DNA from: Alphaproteobacteria bacterium
Lineage (GTDB): Bacteria > Pseudomonadota > Alphaproteobacteria > Caulobacterales > Hyphomonadaceae
Length of the DNA stretch: 64,000 nucleotides
Direction of reading: 5' to 3'
NCBI GenBank assembly: GCA_018827375.1
Contig: JAHJYW010000032.1
Span: 124,001-188,000 of the forward strand
Within the stretch, counting starts at the first letter, position 1. Each line of letters starts with the position of its first letter. A program made the position numbers and the translations under genes. A model generated the notes under the pieces. The model had not been told where the DNA came from and searched no databases. It saw nothing but the letters and a program-made list of their open reading frames with translations. Below, piece after piece: positions 53,008 through 60,311 of the stretch.

Positions 53008-53220
53008 ATGCAGATCACCCTGAATGGCGAGCCACGGCAGGTGAACCCGGGAATGACCGTCGCGATGCTGGTGGAAGAGCTTTCCGAAGTTACCGGGCGC
53101 GACCCGCGCGGCGTGGCTGTGGAGCGCAACCTGGAGATCGTGCCGAAGTCCGAACATGCCTTTACCGTGCTGGAAGAGGGCGACCGGCTGGAACTTGTAC
53201 AGTTCGTGGGTGGGGGATAA
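53008..53220 (+). CDS. thiS: Thiamine biosynthesis sulfur carrier ThiS
   Basis: 70 residues with the beta-grasp fold and the C-terminal VQFVGGG that is adenylated by ThiF and turned to thiocarboxylate. [21 protein letters not shown] is the typical front. It is followed by thiG after 55 bases, in the right order for thiazole synthesis. No TPP riboswitch is visible in the short space before it. Confidence 0.93.
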   Translation: MQITLNGEPRQVNPGMTVAMLVEELSEVTGRDPRGVAVERNLEIVPKSEHAFTVLEEGDRLELVQFVGGG

Positions 53221-53275
53221 GCCGAAAGGCCGCTAAAACCCGTCAAAGAAGTCGTTCAGGAACCGTTGGAAGCCC

Positions 53276-54046
53276 ATGTCAGACCCGTTGATCATCGCCG
53301 GAAAAACCTACAACTCGCGCCTTATCGTCGGCACGGGCAAGTATGCGAGCTACCAGCAGAATGCCGATGCCGCGCGGGCGGCCGGGGCCGAGATTGTCAC
53401 CGTGGCGCTGCGACGGGTAAACCTGTCGGACCCCGGCAAGGAAATCCTGACAGATTTCGTCAAGCCGGACGAGTTTACCTATCTGCCCAATACGGCGGGC
53501 TGCTACACGGCTGATGAGGCCGTACGGACGCTGCGCCTGGCGCGCGAGGCGGGCGGCTGGAATCTCGTTAAGCTGGAAGTGCTGGCCGACCAGAAGACGC
53601 TCTACCCGAACATGCCGGAGACGCTGATCGCCGCCAAGGCGCTGATCGCCGATGGGTTCGAGGTCATGGTCTACTGCTCTGATGATCCGGTCTATGCCAA
53701 GATGCTGGAAGAGGCTGGCTGTTGCGCGATCATGCCGCTGGGCAGTCTCATCGGTTCGGGCCTCGGCATCATGAACCCGGTGAACATCCGCCTGATCGTG
53801 GAGCAGAGCCGTGTGCCGGTGATTGTCGACGCTGGCGTCGGTACACCATCGGATGCCGCGATGGCCATGGAACTCGGCTGTGACGGCGTGCTGATGAACA
53901 CGGCGATTGCAGCGGCCAAGGACCCGATCCTGATGGCCAGCGCGATGAAACATGCCGTGATCGCCGGACGCGAGGGCTATCTCGCGGGCCGCATGCCGAA
54001 GAAGATGTATGCCGATCCGAGCTCGCCCCTCGCCGGGCTGATCTAG
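53276..54046 (+). CDS. thiG: Thiazole synthase ThiG
   Basis: 256 residues. [65 protein letters not shown] (the Schiff-base Lys), [16 protein letters not shown], and [31 protein letters not shown]. It makes the thiazole moiety from DXP, ThiS-thiocarboxylate and dehydroglycine. The TTG start of the next gene comes right after its stop. Confidence 0.96.
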   Translation: MSDPLIIAGKTYNSRLIVGTGKYASYQQNADAARAAGAEIVTVALRRVNLSDPGKEILTDFVKPDEFTYLPNTAGCYTADEAVRTLRLAREAGGWNLVKLEVLADQKTLYPNMPETLIAAKALIADGFEVMVYCSDDPVYAKMLEEAGCCAIMPLGSLIGSGLGIMNPVNIRLIVEQSRVPVIVDAGVGTPSDAAMAMELGCDGVLMNTAIAAAKDPILMASAMKHAVIAGREGYLAGRMPKKMYADPSSPLAGLI

Positions 54047-55258
54047 TTGCGCACTGCCATCATTGGCGCGGGACCGGCTGGCCTTATGGCGGCCGAGGCG
54101 TTGCTGGCGCGCGGCGTGAGCGTCGACATCTACGATGCGATGCCGAGCTTTGGGCGCAAGTTCCTGATGGCGGGCAAGAGCGGGCTGAATATCAGCCATG
54201 CCGAGCATCTCGATGGGTTCCTGTCGCGCTATCGTAGCGATGCGCGGTTGCAGGACATGGTGAGGGCGTTTGGGCCGGGCGAGATCATGGGCTGGATGCA
54301 GGCGCTTGGCATTGCGGCGCATACCGGCCCGACGGGGCGCGTGTTTCCGGAGATGATGAAGGCGTCGCCGCTGCTGCGGGCCTGGCTGGTGCGGCTGCAG
54401 GAAGCGGGCGCTGTGTTGCATCCGAAGCATCGCTGGCAGGGATGGAATGCGGATGGCGCGCTGGTGTTTGATGCGCCGGAAGGACCGGTGACAGTTGCGC
54501 CCGACGCGACGGTTCTGGCGCTGGGCGGCGCAAGCTGGAAACGTCTTGGGTCGGATGGAGCGTGGGGGCCGCTGCTGGAAGCAAAAGGTGCGCAGACCGT
54601 TCCGTTCGGACCGTCGAATTGCGGCTTCCTTGTCGACTGGTCAAACCGCATGAAAGAGAAGTTTGCCGGAGCGCCGGTCAAGTCTGTTCGTCTGTCAGTG
54701 GACGGACAGGAGACGCGATCCGAATGTGTGATAACGCAGCGCGGTGTCGAGAGTGGCGGCATCTATACGCTGTCGGCGGCGCTTGTTGATGGCTTGCGCC
54801 GGGACGGCACCGCGACGTTGTTGGTCGACCTGTTGCCGGATATGGATGTGCCGGCAATCGTCGCGAAACTCGAGCGGCCACGCGGCAAGCAATCCATGTC
54901 CAACCATTTGCGCAAGAGCCTCGGCATATCGGGCGTGAAGCTGGCCCTGCTGCATGAAGCGGTGCACGGTGTCTTGCCGGACCATGCGGTCACGCTCGCG
55001 CGGCTTATCAAGGCTGTGCCGATCCAGATCACCGGCACGGCGCCGCTGGACGAGGCGATCTCGACAACCGGTGGCGTGGCGTGGGATGCGTTGGATCAGG
55101 CGCTGATGCTGCGCGAATTGCCCGGCGTGTTCTGCGCCGGTGAGATGATCGACTGGGACGCGCCCACGGGCGGCTACCTGATCACGGCCTGCATGGCGAG
55201 TGGCAAGGCGGCAGGCGACGGTGCAGCCGACTGGCTTCAAAAGGCGTCGAGCTTGTAG
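54047..55258 (+). CDS. Flavoprotein of the BaiN/HI0933 family, TIGR03862-like
   Basis: 403 residues from a TTG that directly follows the thiG stop; no ATG before the dinucleotide-binding motif exists. The FAD site is AIIGAGPAGLMAAEALLARG (GxGxxG), followed by FGRKFLMAGKSGLNISHAE and the C-terminal GVFCAGEMIDWDAPTGGYLITACMASGKAAG. Family knowledge: FAD-dependent reductases of unknown substrate, in some cases annotated as aminoacetone oxidase. It shares 22 bases tail to tail with the convergent amidohydrolase. Confidence 0.9.
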   Translation: MRTAIIGAGPAGLMAAEALLARGVSVDIYDAMPSFGRKFLMAGKSGLNISHAEHLDGFLSRYRSDARLQDMVRAFGPGEIMGWMQALGIAAHTGPTGRVFPEMMKASPLLRAWLVRLQEAGAVLHPKHRWQGWNADGALVFDAPEGPVTVAPDATVLALGGASWKRLGSDGAWGPLLEAKGAQTVPFGPSNCGFLVDWSNRMKEKFAGAPVKSVRLSVDGQETRSECVITQRGVESGGIYTLSAALVDGLRRDGTATLLVDLLPDMDVPAIVAKLERPRGKQSMSNHLRKSLGISGVKLALLHEAVHGVLPDHAVTLARLIKAVPIQITGTAPLDEAISTTGGVAWDALDQALMLRELPGVFCAGEMIDWDAPTGGYLITACMASGKAAGDGAADWLQKASSL

Positions 55259-56238
55259 ACCTTGCGCGCCGTGCCGCTGAACATGGCGGCCTTTTCGGCC
55301 TCTGAATAATCGGCGGCGATCTTCTTCAGGCCGTTCCACAATGTGCGATAGCTGATCGACAGGCGGTCGACCGGGAAATTGCTTTCGAACATGCAGCGCT
55401 CCGCGCCAAAGCACTTGATGGCGTGATGATAGTAAGGCGCCTGCGCCTCGACGAACTCATCGGATGTTGGCGGCGTGGCGCGCGTGTTCCAGCCGAAGCC
55501 ATTGTCGGGCATGGCGAGGCCACCGATCTTGGCGAAGACATTCGGGTAATCCGCAACGGCGGCAATATCGTCTTTCCACTTCGCGAAATTTTCGTCGCGC
55601 TTGCCTTCATAGGGCCCAACGCCGAGCGGCGTGCCGAAATGGTCAAGGATCATGGTTGTGTCGGGTACGGCTTCGGCGAGTTCAACAAAGTCCGGGATCT
55701 GGTGGTGATAGTTCCAGGTGTCATAGGTGAAACCGCGTTCCCCGAGGCGCGCGACCCCGCGCCGGAAATCATAATCGCGATAGAGGCCCTCAGGCGCACG
55801 TCCGGGAATGGCGAAACCAGCGCTGTCCTTGTCGAACGCGCCAGCATGGCGGATGCCGCGGAAGAGGCCATTGGCAGCGGCGATATGGGCGTCGAGGATT
55901 TCGTCGAGATTGTCGAGGCGAAGGTCTGCGTGCCCGACAAAGCCGGCAATGGTGGCCTTGTCAGGGTCGGCGGCGGAGCGGGCGGCAGCGGCGGCGATGA
56001 ACTCGGTCTCGCCGATGGGCTTGAAACGCTCCGGGCCGTCCTTGCGATAGGATGAGCCACATTCCATGAAGACGGTCTGGACGACATTGTGTCCGTCTTC
56101 GGTGTCAGACCAGAGTTCTTCCAGATCGTAGCTGAGGAAGGGCTTGGGCCAGAGGTGGTGGTGCGGATCGACGATCTCGCGGTACGGGTCGATCACGTCT
56201 TCGCGGACCTGTGCGAGCCATTCTGTATTGTTGAACAT
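55237..56238 (-). CDS. Amidohydrolase family protein (COG3618, PDC hydrolase-like)
   Basis: 333 residues. The metal motif is EIVDPHHHLWPKPF (HxH), and later GFVGHADLRL, GIRHAG, TYDTWNYHHQIPDFVELAEAVPDTTMILDHFGTPLG, VFAKIGGLAM, and CMFESNFPVDRLS (terminal Asp/Asn). It resembles 2-pyrone-4,6-dicarboxylate lactonase and related enzymes in aromatic or sugar lactone breakdown. The true substrate is unknown. It follows the 2OG-oxygenase gene by 89 bases on the same strand. Confidence 0.9.
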   Translation of the reverse strand: MFNNTEWLAQVREDVIDPYREIVDPHHHLWPKPFLSYDLEELWSDTEDGHNVVQTVFMECGSSYRKDGPERFKPIGETEFIAAAAARSAADPDKATIAGFVGHADLRLDNLDEILDAHIAAANGLFRGIRHAGAFDKDSAGFAIPGRAPEGLYRDYDFRRGVARLGERGFTYDTWNYHHQIPDFVELAEAVPDTTMILDHFGTPLGVGPYEGKRDENFAKWKDDIAAVADYPNVFAKIGGLAMPDNGFGWNTRATPPTSDEFVEAQAPYYHHAIKCFGAERCMFESNFPVDRLSISYRTLWNGLKKIAADYSEAEKAAMFSGTARKVYKLDAF

Positions 56239-56327
56239 GCGCTTCCTCCTGCCTTGCCGTCAGCCTCTGATGAGCTGTTCACCCATTCAGGGCGCAATGG
56301 TGCGGCGAGGCAAGGGGTGGCGCTGCG

Positions 56328-57269
56328 TCAGGCCTTGATCAGGCCGATCTCGCGGAGGCGTTCCATGAGATAGTCCTGCGCTGTGATCGGGGGCTGGGCC
56401 TTGCCGCCTTCGGCAACACACTGGGGCAGGGCCTCGATCACGACATCCTGGTTGAAGTGCAGGAAGAAGGGCGTCGAGTAGCGCGGGAACTTGGCGCGCT
56501 CGGGCGCCGGGTTCACGACACGGTGTGTGGTGGAGGGCAGAACGCCCGCGGTGAGACGCTGAAGCATGTCGCCGCAATTGATCACGAGGGCTCCCGGCGG
56601 CGGGTTGACCCCGAGCCATTCGCCGGAGCGATGCTTCACTTCAAGACCAGCTTCTTCGGCGCCAAGCAGGAGCGTGATGACATTGATGTCTTCATGCGCG
56701 CCAGCGCGGACCGTGCCTTCGGGCGGTGGGTTTTCCTGCGGCGGATAGTGAAGGAGACGCAGGATGGAATTGCCCATCTCGACGCGGTCTTCGAACCACA
56801 TCTCGTCAAGTTCCAGATGGAGTGCGATTGCGCGCAGCAGGTCGCGGCCCATCTCGTCGAGCGCATCGAACAGGGCGCGGGTGGCGCGGTCAAAATCAGG
56901 AATCTCGCCGACGCCTGGCGTGTCGGCCATGGTTTCGCGATAGGGCGATTTCGGTGGCAAGTGTCGGCCGGTATGCCAGAATTCCTTGAGGTCAGCCTTG
57001 GCGGCGCCCTTGGCGTTCTCGGTGGCGAAGGCGGTGTAGCCGCGCTGGCCGCCGCCCGACTTGCCGTCATAGGCGAGCTTGGCCACGTCAGGCATGGCGA
57101 AGAAGGCCTTCGTGGCGCGCAAATTGTCATCAATCGTGCGCTGCAGCACCGGGTGGCCAGAGATGACGGCGAAACCCGTCTCACGGAATGATTTACCCAG
57201 CGCGTCGGCGAAGGCGGTCTTGTCTTCGCGCCACAGCGCATATGGGATCGGTTTGAAATATTCGGTCAT
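56328..57269 (-). CDS. 2-oxoglutarate/Fe(II) oxygenase, isopenicillin N synthase family
   Basis: 313 residues. N-terminal DIOX_N: FKPIPYALWREDKTAFADALGKSFRETGFAVISGHPV. The catalytic domain carries HEDINVITLLL (H-x-D) and, after GDMLQRLTAGVLPSTTHRV, the distal His of the facial triad in the TTHRVVNP motif (the H followed by an Arg, the 2OG ligand). NCGDMLQRLT is the family signature. Substrates range from small metabolites to plant hormones. It is probably co-transcribed with the amidohydrolase. Confidence 0.9.
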   Translation of the reverse strand: MTEYFKPIPYALWREDKTAFADALGKSFRETGFAVISGHPVLQRTIDDNLRATKAFFAMPDVAKLAYDGKSGGGQRGYTAFATENAKGAAKADLKEFWHTGRHLPPKSPYRETMADTPGVGEIPDFDRATRALFDALDEMGRDLLRAIALHLELDEMWFEDRVEMGNSILRLLHYPPQENPPPEGTVRAGAHEDINVITLLLGAEEAGLEVKHRSGEWLGVNPPPGALVINCGDMLQRLTAGVLPSTTHRVVNPAPERAKFPRYSTPFFLHFNQDVVIEALPQCVAEGGKAQPPITAQDYLMERLREIGLIKA

Positions 57270-57607
57270 GTCACAAATCTATCGGGAAGCTGCCAGCCTG
57301 GAAATGCGGCCAAGTCGTCACCTTGGGCGGAATTTCGCGGGGCGCAAGGATTTCACGGCATCGAGCGAGTTGTTTTCGGACATGGATTCATGATTTCGGG
57401 ACTGTTTTGGCTGAAACCAGAGGTAGGGTTAACGCAAGGCGTGTGAGGTTTAACGCTCTGCCCCTTTGGAGGCCCTGACGTTAACCATAACGCAAATCTC
57501 TGGCGTCAATCTCTGGGTATCGCCGGACGTGGCGGGTGGTGGTTGCCAGAGCAGGACACGGGAATGATCCCGGCGATGCGACGGCAAGGTGAAATAGGAA
57601 CAAGACA
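57270..57607. other. Intergenic region with iterated TTAAC motifs
   Basis: 338 bases between the divergent 2OG-oxygenase and Sel1-like genes. It holds TTAACGC at 57429 and 57450 and TTAAC at 57481 (see repeat entry). A ribosome binding site-like purine run (AGGAAC) is just before the Sel1 start. No other gene is apparent. Confidence 0.4.
57429..57485. repeat. Three TTAAC motifs spaced 21 and 31 bases
   Basis: TTAACGC at 57429-57435 and 57450-57456, and TTAACCATAACGC starting 57481. The spacings are close to two and three helical turns, so the motifs face one side of the DNA. TTAA-based sites are bound by CtrA in this group, but the canonical TTAA-N7-TTAA is not present. Confidence 0.4.
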
Positions 57608-57877
57608 ATGCCTTTTGCAGATTACGCAGTCGATCTTTCAACGATGCTTCATTCGGAGTCCGCTCCGGAAGAGCTTTACCAGGCGGGCCTCGTCTACGCG
57701 ACGGGTCTGAATGTTGAGATCGACCTGATCGCCGCGCACAAATGGTTCAACCTGGCTGCCCTGCGCGGTTCGGAAGAGGCCAAGGCCCAGCGCGCTGAAA
57801 TGGCCGAAATGATGAGTACCGACGAGGTCAAGCAGGCGCTTCAGGCGGCCCGCGAGTGGCTCAAACTGATGAACTAG
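57608..57877 (+). CDS. Small Sel1-repeat-like protein
   Basis: 89 residues. ELYQAGLVYATGLNVEIDLIAAHKWFNLAALRGSEEAKAQRAEM is a single Sel1-like helical hairpin unit (A.G..Y.TG.....A..W...AA..G...A). A second unit is incomplete. It may act as a scaffold for a partner. It lies upstream of the polysaccharide pair on the same strand, 120 bases before it, with an HNH-free palindrome TTAAGCTTAA at 57924-57933 between them. Role unknown. Confidence 0.8.
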   Translation: MPFADYAVDLSTMLHSESAPEELYQAGLVYATGLNVEIDLIAAHKWFNLAALRGSEEAKAQRAEMAEMMSTDEVKQALQAAREWLKLMN

Positions 57878-57923
57878 GCCTTTGCTGCGAGCGGGCGGCG
57901 AACGACATGCCTGCACGCGGCTG

Positions 57924-57933
57924 TTAAGCTTAA
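57924..57933. repeat. 10-base palindrome TTAAGCTTAA
   Basis: A perfect palindrome 64 bases before the start of the Wzz/HfsA-like gene, a position where a regulator or the RNA polymerase could act. A functional meaning is a guess. Confidence 0.3.
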
Positions 57934-57996
57934 TGAAATATCAAACGCCGCTGTGCGAACCTGATGGCTTCTGTATTGCGAGGAGCCGCAAACGAC

Positions 57997-59454
57997 ATGC
58001 CTGTGACCGAGGCCCCCAGCCGAGATCCGGAGGGTAACGGGCTGGTGCGGACATCCGCGCCGCGCCTGCGCCTAGGGACGGCCGATGTCCTGGTCCAGTT
58101 CTGGCGGGCCAAGTGGCTGATGTTACTGGTTTTTGTGCCGGTGTTTGCCCTCGGGCTAGCTGCAGCGCTTTCGCGGCCTGACCAGTTTGAAGCGAAGACC
58201 CGGCTGATGGTGACAGGTGCAAGTGCGCTTGGGCCCAAAGCGCTGGTGGGGCCGGAACTGGAATTCCTGCGTAGCCCCGTCGTGGCGTCGCGCGCGCTGA
58301 ACCTGTTTCCGATGTCGCGCATCTATCCCCAGATCAATGCCGCCTGCGAGGCGCGCAGCCGTGCACTTCGGGGGGATGCCGAGGCGCTCGCCGGGCTTGC
58401 GGCTGAGTGCCGCCAGATGTGCGTTGCGGCGCTTCAGGGGGACTTCCATGTCCGTTCCGCGTCCAATGCGCCCGTGATGACGGTAAGCTATCGCAATTCT
58501 GATCCTGAAGCGGCGGCAGAAGTGCTGAACGCGGTGATTGGCGTCTACATCAAGTATCGATCTGACGTGCTGTCGCGCCCGGAGCCTGAGGCCGCGCCGG
58601 AGGTTGAGCGTTCCACGCTCGAACGGCGCCTCATGGACTCCGAGACAGCCATTGGCGTGTTCCTGAATGAGGAGGGCATCAGCAGTTTCGAAGCTGAACG
58701 CGAGACTGTGCAGGCGCTTTACCAGACAGCGAGTGCGGACCTGTTGGCTACCGATTCCCGGTTGCGGCAGGTAGAGAGCCAGCTGACGGCCTATCGCAGC
58801 CAGATCCGCGGGATCAGGCCGCGACAGGAACTGTTCGTGGAAGATACGACCGGCCAGACCCTGCTCGACATGAAGCTGGAGCGCGAAGCGCTGCTGGTGA
58901 CGAATTTGCCCGGTTCGGACGCGGTGCAGGAGATGAACCGGCGCATTGACCGGGCCGAGGCGTTTATCGCCACGCTGGATCAGCCCGTCGGCACCGTTCG
59001 CACGGGCCCCAATCCCCGTTACGAGCAGATGCTAGGCAAGATTGATGACCTGAAAGCCGAAGCCGCTGCGCTGACCGACCAGCAGGCGGCTTTGTCCCGG
59101 CAGATCGCCGCGTTCAAGGAACGGCAGGCGAAGCTCGCCGCTCTGGCGCCGCGCTATAATGAATTGATGCGCAAGCGGGACGTGCTGGAACAGGACATGA
59201 TGTCAACGCCGGGCTCGGTCGCCGGAGCAGACCCGTGGCAAGGCGAGGAAGTGCGCGTGCTGGAACCGGCGAGCGTGCCAACCGAGCCGGCTGCGACGCG
59301 GGCAATGCTTGCTGCATTGGCCTTTGCGGTGGCCCTTGGCGCGGCGCTCAGCGCGGGAATTTTGAAGGCACTGACGCGTACGGGCTTTGCCACACGGCGG
59401 TCGGTTGAGCGGACCCTGGACCTGCCGGTACTTGCCACAGTGCGGGAGGCCTGA
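57997..59454 (+). CDS. Polysaccharide chain-length/copolymerase protein (Wzz/HfsA-like)
   Basis: 485 residues from the ATG at 57997, with GAGGAG upstream; the ATG at 57964 has no such site. An N-terminal segment with a transmembrane helix (WLMLLVFVPVFALGLAAALS) and the Wzz domain, a long coiled-coil region (about 200-420) including RRLMDSETAIGVFLNEEGISSFEAER and LKAEAAALTDQQAALSRQIAAFK, then a second helix (MLAALAFAVALGAALSAG). This is a PCP-2-type copolymerase as in HfsA of holdfast export. No kinase domain is attached; the ATPase is the next gene, 6 bases downstream. Confidence 0.88.
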   Translation: MPVTEAPSRDPEGNGLVRTSAPRLRLGTADVLVQFWRAKWLMLLVFVPVFALGLAAALSRPDQFEAKTRLMVTGASALGPKALVGPELEFLRSPVVASRALNLFPMSRIYPQINAACEARSRALRGDAEALAGLAAECRQMCVAALQGDFHVRSASNAPVMTVSYRNSDPEAAAEVLNAVIGVYIKYRSDVLSRPEPEAAPEVERSTLERRLMDSETAIGVFLNEEGISSFEAERETVQALYQTASADLLATDSRLRQVESQLTAYRSQIRGIRPRQELFVEDTTGQTLLDMKLEREALLVTNLPGSDAVQEMNRRIDRAEAFIATLDQPVGTVRTGPNPRYEQMLGKIDDLKAEAAALTDQQAALSRQIAAFKERQAKLAALAPRYNELMRKRDVLEQDMMSTPGSVAGADPWQGEEVRVLEPASVPTEPAATRAMLAALAFAVALGAALSAGILKALTRTGFATRRSVERTLDLPVLATVREA

Positions 59455-59460
59455 GCGCGC

Positions 59461-60177
59461 ATGCGTGACCTGAGATCCGATCTTTTGCCGCTCTGGCAGT
59501 CTGTCTCACGACTGAGGACGGCACGTGGGGCGCGCAGCCTGATGTTCGTGGCGGCCCGCAGCGGCGAGGGGACAAGCAGCATGGCGTCCTCGTTCGCGTT
59601 GATCGCCGCAGCATATGCCGCACGCACGGCGTGGCTTGTGGACCTCGATCTCGGGACGAACACGGCCTTCAATGGCTTTGATACGGGATTTGCGGGCGGC
59701 GTGGCGCGACCCGGCAGGGCCTATGACGCCTCCCTCGGGTGTGAGCCGATCTATGAACTGGTGCCTGCGCCGCTGGGCGGTGGAAGCAAGATGCTGACGG
59801 CGCATCCTGTGGAGGGCACGAGACTGCTGGTGACCCGGTTGCGGACAGAGCGTCTGGCGGCAGGACAGAGTGTGCACCTGCGTGCGCAGCCCGACTGGTG
59901 GCAGGCGCTGCGCCGGTCAACCGACTGGATCATCATGGATGCCCCGGCTCTGGACCGGTCGGACGCGGCGCTGGATGTTGCGACCGAAGCCGATGGTGTG
60001 GTTCTTGTCGTGCAGGCCGAGACCACGAGCGCCGAGGAAGTCGCCCGGCTGCAGGCCGGAATTGAAGACCAGGGCGGCCGCGTTATCGGCGTGGTGCTCA
60101 ACCGCATGCGGGCCGATGCTTACCTTGCGGGACGACTGGCCAGAGGCAGTGCGGCTGATGGATGGCCGAAACGCTAA
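59461..60177 (+). CDS. CpsD/HfsB-like P-loop ATPase with altered Walker A
   Basis: 238 residues. The P-loop region reads SGEGTSSMASSF where bacterial tyrosine kinases have GEGK[ST]; the lysine is replaced by Thr, as in HfsB-type proteins of holdfast clusters. Walker A' is LVDLDLG and Walker B is WIIMDAP. The C-terminus has no cluster of tyrosines. It therefore may not phosphorylate itself and could serve as a regulatory partner of the copolymerase. It lies 6 bases after the Wzz/HfsA-like gene, so the pair is an operon. Other hfs genes are not in this window. Confidence 0.83.
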   Translation: MRDLRSDLLPLWQSVSRLRTARGARSLMFVAARSGEGTSSMASSFALIAAAYAARTAWLVDLDLGTNTAFNGFDTGFAGGVARPGRAYDASLGCEPIYELVPAPLGGGSKMLTAHPVEGTRLLVTRLRTERLAAGQSVHLRAQPDWWQALRRSTDWIIMDAPALDRSDAALDVATEADGVVLVVQAETTSAEEVARLQAGIEDQGGRVIGVVLNRMRADAYLAGRLARGSAADGWPKR

Positions 60178-60201
60178 CCCGACGCGCCGGATTGTGCGAA
60201 C

Positions 60202-60217
60202 TGCAGAAGTTTCTGCA
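60202..60217. repeat. Palindrome upstream of tex
   Basis: TGCAGAA-GT-TTCTGCA, a perfect 7-base inverted repeat with a 2-base spacer, 95 bases before the tex start and just after the HfsB-like stop. Possible operator of a dimeric repressor. Confidence 0.4.
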
Positions 60218-60311
60218 AGCGTAAACGAGGTGTGAACGATTTGGAGTGAATTGATGATGCCGCACGTTCGAAAGCGTGCTGATCCTCCCTGCATTCAGAA
60301 GGCCAATATCC

